A stretch of 64,000 nt of DNA from Epinephelus fuscoguttatus (Eukaryota; Chordata; Actinopteri; Perciformes; Serranidae): the NCBI RefSeq assembly GCF_011397635.1, contig NC_064762.1, positions 21,787,479 through 21,851,478 of the forward strand, written 5' to 3'. Position 1 is the stretch's first letter. Each line of letters opens with the position of its first letter. The notes under the pieces were generated by a model, which saw only the letters and a program-made list of their open reading frames with translations, did not search any database and was not told where the DNA came from. Of the stretch, positions 32,095-44,521 are shown piece by piece. The position numbers were made by a program, and so were the translations under genes.

Positions 32095-35080
32095 GACTTT
32101 AAAAGAAAATTACAAATTATCAGGGGTTTTTTTTGCCTTTTGAGAGGCAGGTGTGAGGAGTGTCCTCATGACAGACACATCTATACAAGGTTTAAATCAT
32201 TTTTTCCAAAAAAAATGGCTTCGTACAATGTGAACTCCAGTCCATCCATGACACAAAATTGTTAATGTAAAGTCTACAACAAACAATAACAAAGAGTTAT
32301 ATTAAAATGACATAAAAAAAAACTTACATTTATAATTAAGGGTAAATATTCTACTTTTGATGAAATATGGGGATGTTTCATGGCGTTTCTAGAGGGGGAG
32401 AAGGCTACAGAAATCTACTTGTCTTAATCTCTTGAGTGAAACATAGTTATGTGCATTTTCTTTCCTTTAAACTGTCAGTACTTGTATGGGTAGCATTTCT
32501 GATTATATATTTTGAGCCTAAAGTACTCATCATATTGCCCTGTCGTGGCAATTGTTATTAAGATGACGCCATACTGTGAGTGTTCTGTTTCAAACCCTAC
32601 TTTTTTGTGGTTGTTCTTCTTTATATAATATTTGAAGTATAATAAAAATCCAATAAGCACACTTGTTAAAAAAATACAATTAAGTTGAGTGAGCGAATTG
32701 GGGTTTGCAGCTCATATATTTAATAGGTTACATGGTTGAATTGGTTGAAGTATTGTATTTTATTCTATTGTTTTTGTTGCTAGGTTACCCTGCTTTATGT
32801 TTTCAGTACAAAGTTGACACAAACACACTAAAAATGATTCCTGGGGTCATTTGATAATGCTTAAGATAAGTAAGTTTTTCAGCAAAAATAAAATTACCTT
32901 TGTTTCATGAACAAGTTTTAGTCAGTTGACAACCTGTTTGGTTTTTTTTTTGTTTTTACATTTTTTAGTAGAATGAAATTAAAATAAATAACTTTTATCT
33001 AACTTTTACACAACTTTTGGATTGATATTTAGTTGGTTCAACCTAAGTAAGTTTTTCAAGTCTAAGCAAATCATGTCAGTTGTACTAAACTAATTAAATT
33101 TGTCAGATTACAAAAGACACACACAGTAAACCCCTACATGACCAGTAGATGGCAGCATTTTGCCACAGACTGACGCGCAGCTCCTCACTGTGTGTGGCTG
33201 CTCCTGGTTATGGGCTGCTACCTCGTCAATGTACTGAGGCACAGAGACATTACATTATGTTGTCTACAGTAACATTAAGGCCATAAAGCAGAGTGACTCC
33301 ATTATAAATACAGGCTATATGGAGAGAGATATTTAAATGGCTGTAAATGCGTTTCATTGTTAGTGATGCACAACCCTCTGGAAGCTGAATGTCTGCACAC
33401 TTACATATCTTCAACGACGCAAAGAAATATGCAGAGGCCATGTTTTGGAGGATTTATTATCTGTATAATCCTACAGGAGCATTGCAAGTCTAAAATATGA
33501 GTGTAACAGCACAGTATTACATAGACTACCATCTCTTTCTTTTAGAAACAGTTTGATTTTATTTTGTCAATCTTGCTGAACAAAGCAGCACAGATGTGAA
33601 GCAAATTCCGTTTTAGGGGAATTTCTGGTGCAGCTCCACAGATGGATCATGATCTACAGCCTGTGACACAAAATAGATGGGGATGAGATTTTTTTTTTTT
33701 TTTTTTAAATAAAAGACGCTCCTGGGACAGCGTGGAAAATCCAGTAGCAGTATTGTGGACAAATTTGTGTCCTCCCCTGAGACATAAAGGGCCCAGAGCA
33801 GAAAATAAGCCTGTGAGATAGATAGATAGATAGATAGATGCACAATAATAGTGTTACTCTGAATATCATCTCCAGATTGTTACATAACCTCTGTGGTGGT
33901 TTCAAACAGATGAAACCTGCAGACCTGCTGCTGCTGTTTAAGTTTCTCTGCCGCTGATGAATCGTATTTTTCCACGGCTGCGGACTGATTTGGCCGAGAT
34001 GTGAGCCATTAAAGCTGCAGGGTGAGACGCTCTGCTCTGCATCAAACTGCTGGCAATATACAGCCCGGTGACCTGAATGCATCATCTGAACACATTTCTG
34101 TTCCTATGCGATGTTATTGCACATTTCTGCAGGTTTTTGCCACTTACATTTAATGCAAAAGTGTTTGATGTTATCTGCTTTGATTTTCTTTTGTTGAATG
34201 GCTGCAAACTTGATGCAAAAATGGAACAATGCATGCACATTTAAAACTCATCTGATGTGACTGACTTTATATTTTGGTGTGTTTCTTGCAGAGGTGCCTG
34301 CCCCTGGTGGCAGCTCTGCAGCAGCAGCAGCAGCAGCAGCACAAGGCCCTAATGGTTTGTTATGATGACCTTTTGTGTTTCCATTAGTCTCGCTGCAGCA
34401 TCCAGCCCGCAGCGCTGCTTACAGTCCGTGATTTAACCGTGTGTACATGTGCACACCGGAGCTGCAGAGGATCCGTGAACCCGCCGCACACGAGGCGACT
34501 TTAATCTGTCGGTAAGGAAAACACGTGGCTTTGCTCAAAGGCACTGAGTCACCGTCGTATTTAAAAGCTTCCATTAAAGCAGCTCCTTTGGGGTGTTTAC
34601 AGCAGAGGGCAGGGTTAGGGTGAGTGTGATTAGTCTAGCACTCCAGTGTCCAGCTAATGACCACTTAATGTTTTAAACTGTGACTGTGCAGGCGAAAACA
34701 CGCCGCCACATATGGAGACACAGGGCAGCCATTCACTGCCATCATCTGAGGGCTCGTTTTAATACGACGACCTGCAGCACCGGACCTTATTATGGAGAGG
34801 AGGGGAAGGAAATGCGGGTTATAGCACAGACTTGCAGTCAGTATTTCAGGATAATGTTAATGCACAATTTTATATTACTGTATTGATGCATTATTGTCTC
34901 CTTCACTTTAATGTTGCAGGTGGTAAAGCTGGAGCTCATTTTAATGACTTTCTATAGCTACTGCTGGGCAGCTTGTGAATATTGTGTGTATTATTTATCT
35001 GAATCTGCAAAGTAACTAAGGTTATCTGATAAATGCAGTGCAGGAAAACCAATATTTGCCCCTGAATTGTAGAGTTGAAG
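32095..35080. other. Intergenic upstream of hlx
   Basis: Contains a poly(T) run near 33690-33706, (GATA)n at about 33817-33840 and (CAG)7 at 34319-34339. An exon-like segment at 34292-34511 is listed separately. No coding gene was found. Confidence 0.5.
34292..34511 (+). other. Exon-like segment with splice-type borders
   Basis: Preceded by GTGTTTCTTGCAG (acceptor-like) and followed by GTAAGG (donor-like) at 34512. It is GC-richer than its surroundings and includes the (CAG)7 run, but no reading frame is open throughout. It could be a non-coding RNA exon or chance; nothing else in the area supports a transcript. Confidence 0.2.
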
Positions 35081-35084
35081 TGTA

Positions 35085-37850
35085 AAGCAACATAGGATGG
35101 TGATACTCAAGTACAAATACCTTAATGTTGTATTTAAGTACAGTATTTTAGTGAATGTACTTTCCACCACTGGTTATTACATATACAGAAATACAGAAGT
35201 GACCAATGAGAGTTTACAGATCCACACAGAGTCAGTCAGTGTCACCTTTATTTCAGAGTGTGAGTCAGAATCAGATTTACTGGCCAAGTATTTGTACACG
35301 TGCAAATAATTTGACTTCATTTATTTATTTAATCTTAACTTTAATTTTGATTTTATTTATTTTTATTTTATTTTTAATTCTTTGTTTTTTTTTATTATTA
35401 TTATTTATTTTTATTTTTTTGCATTGCTCTCGATGTACTTCTACACATTAACAGACATAACATCTAAGAACAAGTTAAAGGTAAAGCATAATCAGGACTT
35501 CTGTGTGCACAATTATGCAAAAGAATGCTGGTGTTGATATATATAAATATATACATAAAAAAGCACCATTGACCAACAATAAATTCAAACTAAAAAGCAG
35601 AGAGGAATGAAACAAGTAACCAACCACACAACACCAGTCAATCCAGATAATTTCAATAAACATCGACACCTATTAAAATTTGAACATTGTAGAATTTATT
35701 CTTAAAGAAACCCAATGTGATGAACTCCAGGCTGTAAGGACTGAGAGCATATAATTTGGGTCTTTTTTTGTCTCCCTGTGGTCACATTTGTGCATTTTGA
35801 AGGTCAATATTTGCTGATTATGTTTTTCTCTTTGGGGCAGCTGCTGCAGTCACTCAGCATGGAGGGCAGACAGAAACAAAAGCTTTGAGGCAGTGTGAGT
35901 GCAAACACAATTTAAAGGTACTTTACTTGAGAGTTTCCATTTCATGCCACTTTATACTTCTACTCCATCACATTACAGAGGGAACTATTGTATTTTTTTT
36001 TCACTGTTGTACTATTTTTTGACTTCTTCACATTTATTTGCAGCTTTAGTTACTTTTCACAGATGATTTTTGCACTGAAAACACATATAAGCTTGTAAAA
36101 TGCAACACATTCTTAAAGATTTAACCAGTGGTTTAGTTTTTTTGGCTTGTAACCTCTTGGTTGTCACAGACATTTTGCCTTTAAACTGTTTAGTATAAAT
36201 AACCGTCTAAGGCCCATGACATGAAATCATCCAATATTTAACACTTTAACATAAAAAGAGCAAAGACTGGGAAAAAAAAGTCCAAATAATGAATACAAAT
36301 TTGGCAGATTTGTAGTAGATTTTTGTACTGCACAACCCCCCAGTTTTATTTTGTGACTGCTAGAAGGGGTCTGACCCCCAGGATGGGAACCACCGGACTA
36401 AACAAGTTCAAACTAGCTCCACCTCGACCAGCTGCTGCAGTTGAATGCTATTTGAATGTAATCTTAATATCAGTACTTATACTTTTGCTACTTTAAATAC
36501 CTGATTATACTTCTGTACTTTCAGTAGGATTGTGATTTTATCATCATACAGTCTCATTCAGAAAACAAAAGTCAGCCTGTGTGTTCATCTCTCCACTTAA
36601 AGTCAGTGGCAGATAAACTCAAAACTGGCACTGGATCATGACCATTTGCTGATTTGCATCTTTATAGTGGTATGTTTAGCGTATGATGTTATTTATTTAT
36701 TTATTTATTTATCTTTTTGTGTTTCTTATTACTACGTCAGGTGGAATGTTGATTCGTCTATGTACTGTGTTGTATGTTGTATTTCTACAGCGGCAGTATG
36801 GATGTAGGGCCCGGGACAAATTTCCCACTTGATCTTGACCTTGATTTTGACCTTGATGTACAACATATTATTATCAGTTGATTTATTTTTTTTAAATTAT
36901 TCAATACATATTTTGTTTAGTTGTAGAATTACTAGTAATTTGTTCTGATCAAAATGAAAACTAATAGTAACAATAATAACTTGTACTAGTTGTAGTAGTA
37001 ATGATAATAATATTAATAATAAGCTGAGAGCGTTTAGTCACTGGGGGGAGCTGCTTGTACATTTACTGCCTTCACATCCTTATTAATGTTTTATGTAATA
37101 TCTGTGGGAACACTCATATTCTGCCCCACGACAGTCTCAACCTGATGACAAGGTAAAAATATGTATTTAATACGTAATATTTAAGCTATAAACGTAAGAG
37201 AGAAAAGAGATTTTTGAGCATGTGTACTTTACTTGAGTATTATATAATGATTTATCCCTCTATTTTGATGATTTTACACAAATATGTGTCTAATTCACTT
37301 GTATATTCCAGTTGTATATTCCAGGGTATATGTTGTGTATAGCTTTTTAAATGTCACATACAGGTCCTGGTTTATTTATTTTTTAGCATTTGTTTCATCC
37401 GAGTAGATCTTTATGTGTTTTTAAGCCTGTTTCTGTGCTGCTGAAACATAAAAATATCCCATCAGGGCAAGTTTTATATGTTTTTATCGCTTTTATATGA
37501 CCCACAAAAACATTATTTCAGCTTAAACCTAAATTGTGATGCATTATTACATCTTAAAATAAGAGAATAGACATATAAAGTGGTTTAAATTAACTCCACC
37601 TCGACCAACTATAGCTGTAAAATGCTGCTTAAATATTAATGTGACAGTAATGTTGATTGAATACTAAAATATACAATAATATGAGATTCAAAGGGGCCAT
37701 TTCCTGCATTATGATTGCTCATATGTTTGATATTTGTTGTACATTTTGCAGTTTGAAAGCAGGACTTTTACTTTAAATGGAGTATTTTACTTTGTGGTGT
37801 TGCTACTTTTACATAAATAGAAGACCTGAGGACTTCTTCTCTGCTTAATC
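35085..37850. repeat. Several pieces of the CAGTGGTGGAAGAAGTACTC repeat family
   Basis: Family phrases occur at 35100-35172 (ending ACTTTCCACCACTGG), 35923-36100 (TACTTTACTTGAGAGTTTCC and later TATACTTCTACTCCATCACA), 36400-36540, and 37580-37850 (GTGGTGTTGCTACTTTTACA). Between them are AT-rich (ATTT)n tracts and (TAA)n-type runs. These appear to be overlapping remnants of two or more insertions. Confidence 0.5.
36836..36856 (-). promoter_or_regulatory. Two tandem TGACCTTGA (ERR/SF-1-type) sites
   Basis: TGACCTTGA occurs at 36836-36844 and again at 36848-36856, a direct repeat with a 12-base period. On the - strand each reads TCAAGGTCA, the full ERR response element. Whether they are bound or relevant to hlx is unknown. 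Confidence 0.3.
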
Positions 37851-40834
37851 TGAACAAAGGTTAAACATAAAGGAACATAAAGGAAAAGCATAAAGGCAGT
37901 CATGCTTCATACAAACACACTGTAGAGCAGGACAGATGACATCACACAGCCGCTGTCAGCCTCTAACCTTTGGCCTCAAACATGCAAATTAAAAATCATT
38001 TGAGTTCACCTCCACCTCCGAGAGAGTTCAGTGTTTATTGGATGTATTCAGGATCACATAAACGGGGACGGTCTTGTTTTGACTTTAATACACATCCCTC
38101 CGTTCTTTTTTTCCTCCTCCTCTCTGGAGCCGATGGCAGGGTGCCATACAGAAGGCTGTGTACAATGGCCCAGGTCCCATTAAATCTGCGAAAGTTCCTT
38201 CCTGAGGCAAACATTGCCAGAAATAGTAATCTTGGCTTGGAGCTGGAGCCTTCCAGAGGAGGAGCAATAATTCTCAGTGTAATAATGGAAATCATTTAAT
38301 TCTGTCCCGCGGCCTGTGATCCAGCAGAGCTACAGTGCGAGGTGCTCATTCAGTCTTCCTCCGCCTGATAAGGCTTCCTGAAAAACACACAGCGAGCAAT
38401 CAGGCGACAACAATGGACGCTTTAAACTTAAGGTAGTCGGCGGTGCACAGCAGCACGGCTTTGTTTTCACCTACAGTGGGCGTGTGACTCAGGGAGGCTT
38501 TGACTTTTCATTTTCATGCTATTTGTTTAAGCTGTGTTGCAGTGAGGGCAGTGTGTGGAGTCGAGCTGCTGTCTCCTCTTAGCTCATCAGACTAGTAATC
38601 TGTCAGCAGTGTGTTTTAGCTGGAAGGGGAATTTTTCATTCACTTAAACCTTTATTTAAGCCTCGAAATCAGTGAGGTTGCCCTCATTTGCAGTGATGTT
38701 GAGATACAGACACAACACACAGGGTTAAATAAATCAATAGAGGACAACACACTGAGTGTAAAGTGCTTTGAGATCATCATTTTGACTTGCCATGGGGTGG
38801 TGAGAGTCAATCTGGAGGCTGTGTTGCAGATAATCCCATGTGTTCGGTGCACAAAAACTGACGGCAGCTTTTCCAAGTTCAGAATAAACCTGTGGGATCT
38901 GAAGCGTAAGAGTTAGCAGAGTGAGTTTAGTAGGCATCAGTCATTTTTATCATGTTTTAAAGGGGCGGTGAAGCTGTTAGTCATAATGGAAAATGCTAAT
39001 CACATGTTTTTCACAACAAATACCTTCACAAATGTGCGTCAGCGTTGAATAAGCGCTATATTTTTAGAGACTGTAGCAGTGGTTTAAAGGCAAAAGTCAA
39101 TTTCAGCAATGTAAAAATACTCCTTTACATATTATGACTTATTATCAGCAAAATGTATTTATGTAAAAGAAGTTGTTCTGCAAAAAATGTCCCACAGTTT
39201 GTCATACACGACATTATTGGATTGTTAAAATAGCTTGTTTGGGTGGAGAGACTTTAAAGTGCTTTATATAGACATGTGCGTAGTTTAGTCTAGTGATAGA
39301 GGAAGGAAGAGGGCAGGACAATATGATATGAGACATGATATCCTCTTGGATTTTGGATATTGTTATATTGTAGGTGTTCAGGTTTTAAAGGCTGCGTTAC
39401 AGTTAAACAATGTAATCTTCTGAACTTAGACTGCTCTAGCTGTTTATTAGTCGCCTCTATATCCACATTACTGATGATTATTTAGCAAAAATATGAATAT
39501 TTTGTGAAAGCATCAACAGTCAACCCGACAATATCATCATAAATATCATGATATTTGATTTTCTCCAAAGGTAGGAAAGAAGGAAAAACATTGCACTTGT
39601 TTCTAATCTTTGCTTTTCTGCAAAATATTGGATATTTTTACGTCTTTTGGCCCGAAACTGTTATTTAAATAAGTGCACACCAGACATGTGGTGTGGAAAT
39701 GTGCCGTGGTTTCATCTTTAACAATCCAACTCATATGTTTGTCATGCTTTTTATATAAAATCCCAATCGTAGTGTTTTCCTCTGACATGTAGAAGAAGCA
39801 TCAAATGGAAATACTCACGCAAAGTATCATGGAACTGCCATGAAGTACAAAACTTGAGTATCTGTAGGCTTCTTTCCACCACTGGATTATAATGCAGGAC
39901 TATGAGGTGACAAGGACAATATTCTGTTTCCAAACTACTTCAGAAAGATAGAAAGACAATCACACTTTGTATTTAGTTTTTTGTTTTTAGGGTTTTACGA
40001 CTGTGAGATTTCTATTGTTGCACACAGATTCAAGCCTGCAGCACTCGCAGTCCCTTAACCAGAGACAGGAGTCGCTGGCACTGGCAGTAATCCCACCTGC
40101 CGTCATTTATACAGCTCCGCAGAGGACCGGCTTGGAAAAGGGAAATAAAGGTGAATAATGGTATCCAGCAGGGCTCTGGCTGAAAAAGTCATATTTCAGT
40201 TTTTACAGGTGATTTGTAGATCAAATGTGTGCTTTTTTTTCTCCCTCCACATATTCAGTTTTCAGTCCTGACCGTCTACAGTGAGCTATTCTGCACTGAT
40301 ATGAAACTAACGTGCGTTTAAAGCAGCAATTTGTGCTGCAGGTTAATGTTTATGTGCCAGCTCTCTCCTCTGAAGAGCATGCATAAAAATGAAGTGGTGA
40401 GTGCATTAAACACACACGTGATTTAAAAACAAGGAGACGGTCGTTACTATTGAGGGGGAATTTAATAACAGTAAAACAATAACTTAGAAGATAATCAGAC
40501 TGCAGGATTATTCCTTATGTCTGGTGCAAACTCTCTGAAGTCACTTGTACAGATTTGGATGTTTACAGAGGAGTCCCTGTTACTGTGCCCTGAAAAAGAA
40601 ATCTGTGCGAGCTCTGCAGACACTTTAACTTCTGTGTGAGTGTGAGTGTGTGTGGGCAGGCAGACACTGAAGCTAAATGTAAAGATGTTTCTGCACAGTA
40701 GAAAATGTGCAGGGAGTTTTAGGAAATTATGACAGTTATGCTCCTTTGATGCTTGGCAGTAATTATAATATATATATTTACTTATATCCATCGATGAATT
40801 TAAAGGCATAATACAGAAAATGGTGACAGAGACA
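37851..40834. other. Intergenic upstream of hlx, partly repeat-poor
   Basis: About 38090-38450 and 40010-40180 are balanced in composition and free of visible repeats, and are candidate conserved non-coding blocks. A fragment of the CAGTGGTGG family lies at 39795-39895. The frames here, including 37970-38299, have no recognisable domain. Confidence 0.35.
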
Positions 40835-41039
40835 GGTGCTTGTTGTTCTTGAGAGGCCGCTATGTTTGAATAGTTGTTTTATTGTGGATCTTTTTGTATT
40901 ATATGTTGTATTTGAGGCATTTTAAATGTGTTTTGACTGGCTGCTACCTCAGCCAGGTCTCTCTTGTAAAAGAGATTTTCAATCTCAGTGGGACTCCTGG
41001 TTGAATAAAGGTTAAATTAATACAAATAAAATAAATAAT
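40835..41039 (+). mobile_element. LINE 3' tail
   Basis: GGTCTCTCTTGTAAAAGAGA (40955-40974), then TTTTCAATCTCAGTGGGACT, CCTGGTTGAATAAAGGTTAA and an A/T-rich tail form the 3' end of a common fish LINE. The rest of the element is absent. Confidence 0.6.
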
Positions 41040-42520
41040 ATTGAAGGAGGCAAATTATATTAGAAATAAATATAAAGAAAAAAACTACTATGCTATGACA
41101 GACAGCCACACACCGCTGTCTGAAATAATCATTAGCAAATGCCATCATTAACATAAATAAACATAACAAATTGCCATTATTATTACTACTAGTTCTAGTG
41201 TTATGGTGCACTGCAGTTGTGCATGTGATTTGTCCAAGTAGTGTTGCCGTACCCCAGCAGGAGCTGTTTCTTGACTGCTGTGGGAAGGTGCAATCAATGT
41301 CAAACTCTGCACTGTGTTTATTTTAGTACTTTCAAATGTATTAAAAAGTGTAATACTAGAATGTAATGTTATGTAGGCTACATCACAATCGAGTTTTTGT
41401 AAAGTCTTAGTATGTCATATAAAAAATTATTAAAATCTCAGAGCATAGCATGCCATAAATAGCCATTAAAATATCATTTTAAAATGTCAGTGTGTCCCCT
41501 TTTCTGTGCAGTCCTCAGTCATATGCTGGTTCCCTAAAGTGGCAGTCATTCTCGAAACTTTGAGACCCATGATCGAAGATTTTTTTTGTTTCAAATTGCT
41601 TTAAAATTCTCTGTTTAGCTGTTTAGTTGCTAAAAATGTCTCCCCACCCGAGACCCCACTCCTCTGGAGGGTTGGGTTGCAGAAGGCATAGATTGAAAAT
41701 GGCCCCCCCTCAATGTTCCATACATGATTACGGCCCTGCTCGGATGTCTTTTTTTCCCCCTCCTATAATTCAAGTTTTTATTGGTTTGAAAGCCTCCGTA
41801 CATGCCCTACATATTTTATTTTCCAGCCATACAAGAATACAAGGCACATATTTTTTTATATCATGGAGGTGGACTCCAGTACATAAAGAAAAATTAACAA
41901 ATGAGTCCAGAAAGAAAGAGAAGAAAATAAACTAACAAACAAAAACATGTCGCACACATATGTCCTCATACATCACTCTACAGGGTCACATGATCACAGA
42001 GCAGGTTATAATTATGTAGCCCTGTCCTCCATTTTGATATGAGTCCAGGAGACACTCCTTTCTCCTGATCACCATTTATTCTACTGAGCAGACATTCATA
42101 AGATGCTGTTTCCACCATGCATCAACCCACTCCTCTGTAGTGTCTTAGAATATCTTGACAGACAGTTATCAGCGCCACAGTAATGACAGAAAATGCGCAC
42201 TTGGATACGTTTGGTCCCTCAGGAAAGACAACTTTAAACCAAACAAACAACTTCAAATTTCTAAACTATATTCCCATATACAGGAAAGCTCCTATGTCAG
42301 TTTTGCATCTCCAGCAGCTATTGTTATTTAATAACTTAATGCTCTGATGTCATAAAATCCTAGTAGACGTCAGTGGCACGAGTTTTACGCACGGCTTTCT
42401 TACCACCATTTACTGATGATAATAAGTCAGGAATTAAATTTCCAAAACAGTAATACAAGCAGCTAATGCTTTCACACTACAGCAGCGACAGAGCCTGTAG
42501 TGTAAGTGCCTGGTCCGAGG

Positions 42521-42596
<76 letters not shown>

Positions 42597-43756
42597 TTAA
42601 TGCTTCCCACTGAGAAGCTCATCAGCACCTGAAATAACTCGAGGCGTGCTGCGTCTGCTACATCCTCTTCCCTGGATTGTTTTGACTGCATGATGGAGGG
42701 CAAACGTTAAAATCCTCTATTTCTAAATTTAACCCGGAAAAGTGTCACTCGAAAACAGCATGATAGGAGGCAGTCAGGGTCATCGGCGCTTCCGGCCGCA
42801 TGAATCAAGACTAAATGAATGCGGGGCTTCAGAAGCCATTGTTTCAACACATGCGGGAGAAACATGCGATCGGGGAGGGAGGGAGGAGGGGGACACTATC
42901 AATGCACGACATTTTAATGTTAATTGACAGGTAGAAAAATATGTGAACTTAAACTTGGAAATTATAAATGTTACTGCAAAAATTAAACGTGTGTTTTGCC
43001 ATTTAAGCCAAATTAATTAACTCAAAAGCTGCAGGATTTTTTTAATCTGCAACCCTACTATTAAAATCATATTTTTCTCACTGGCCCCGACCCAACGTGT
43101 GAATCTTGAGGGGCCTCGCGGATGAGGTATCGCCTCTGAAGTTAATTGTGTTTTGCTTTTAGAGGGGAATAGGTTTCCTCTGTTTATTATGAGCATGGGG
43201 ACGGATTTGCGTCACCGTGCAACTTGCAGGTCGAGATAAAGTTGCACAAATATTGAAAAAGGGAAGTTCTAACAGTCATTATAAAAGTCGCCCCCTCCGC
43301 TCCGGAAGAAATAAGGATTTCTGCTGTATCCTAAAATACTAAAGCAGGTTCTATTTCGGGGGCAAATCTAGCAGGAATATCCGCTCATTTAACACGAATC
43401 ACAGCCCATCAAAAACAGGATGAGTGGAGCTAATAGAGGCTCTCCTGGGCTCGGGGTCATATGATTACACTCCCATTCTCTACTGTTCATTATTAAATAT
43501 GTGTTAGAACAATTTTATGTAAGCATATTTTGTCCATGTTTTTGCATTTAACTTTATTTTTTGTGATTAAAACTGACAGATAAAAGACTTTTCTGAGTAT
43601 ATTTGCACTCCACAGAATATTTTATTATTTATTTCCATAAAGAAAATGGAAATTTACGCAAGAGTCTTAATGTTTTTGCGCGCGGTGACCGGTGTGGGCT
43701 CTCTTTAAGTGATCAATCCATCATCTCAGGATCAAAATTGCTCCGAAGTGTCCCGG

Positions 43757-43799
<43 letters not shown>

Positions 43800-43800
43800 G
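41040..43800. other. Intergenic upstream of hlx
   Basis: A hAT-type right end (ATTACGGCCCTG) lies near 41728-41739. (GT)n runs cover 42523-42592 and 43759-43798. The last kilobase before hlx (about 43080-43560) is repeat-poor and moderately GC-rich and could hold proximal regulatory DNA. Confidence 0.4.
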
Positions 43801-43849
43801 GTTACACATCATCCTCATTTGTAAGGGCGTGATGTGAGCGAATGCAACG

Positions 43850-44064
43850 CGTCCATTGGCTCAGAGAGCGACCAATCAGTGTCAGCTTAGGAACTTCAGA
43901 GTGGAACTGAAGGGTTTGGATTTCAGAGTTGGGAGAGCGATTTTGGCACTGGCACAAAGAGGACGGTCATCTATCCCCCCCTTAAACGCCATCCCTGCTT
44001 TTTTACATGCCTGTCCGTTTATACCCTCTTCTGAGCAACAATAAGAGGCGTTAGAGGCAGCGGG
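43850..44064 (+). promoter_or_regulatory. hlx proximal promoter / 5' UTR
   Basis: Contains an inverted CCAAT box (ATTGG, 43855-43859) and a direct CCAAT box (43872-43876) about 190-210 bases before the start codon, separated by about 13 bases. No clear TATA box is in place, although TTTATACCC occurs near 44018. Mammalian HLX promoters are also CCAAT-containing as recalled. The start site is not determined. Confidence 0.45.
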
Positions 44065-44521
44065 ATGTACACGGCCGGGCTCAACCCGTTTTACGCGTCA
44101 AACTTTAGCCTCTGGTCCGCGTACTGCGCGGGGGGCTTCGCTGTGGATACCATGAAGAAACCCTCGTTTTGCATCGCAGACATTTTGCAGGCTGGGGATG
44201 CGGAGAACATCCCGGGGTCGTCGGCCCTCGTGGTGCACATGGGACACCACCACCACCACCAGCACCGCGCGCAGCACGGCCACTCCGGCAGCTCGCCGCT
44301 GCGCCCTTCTCCCGTCGCGCCGGAGCCGTCGGTGTACGGCGCGAGGGTGAGTCCGGCGTCTCCTTACCACAGACACGGACTACAGCTCACATCGGTCTCC
44401 AGGACTGCTTTTAACTCCCAGCAAGCTCCACCGCCTTCAAGCAAAGACCTCAAATTCGGAATTGATCGGATATTGTCGACGGACTTTGATCCAAAGGGCA
44501 AAGAAAAGTCGTCGTTAAGAG
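44065..44521 (+). CDS. hlx1: hlx coding exon 1
   Basis: Starts at ATG 44065 (MYTAGLNPFYASNFSLW), the conserved HLX N-terminus, and runs to Arg152 plus one base. The donor GTGAGACT begins at 44522. The GC-rich middle encodes the His run and a Pro/Ser-rich linker. The open frame continuing into the intron after 44521 is not part of the protein. Confidence 0.95.

Noticed and set aside
42523..42592. Regular short repeats that could be mistaken for a CRISPR array
   Set aside because: Plain (GT)n microsatellite; the genome is eukaryotic, and no repeat-spacer structure exists anywhere in the window.
44098..44376. Antisense 92-codon Arg-rich frame opposite hlx exon 1
   Set aside because: It is a shadow of the GC-rich coding strand of hlx, with no independent start or splice context.
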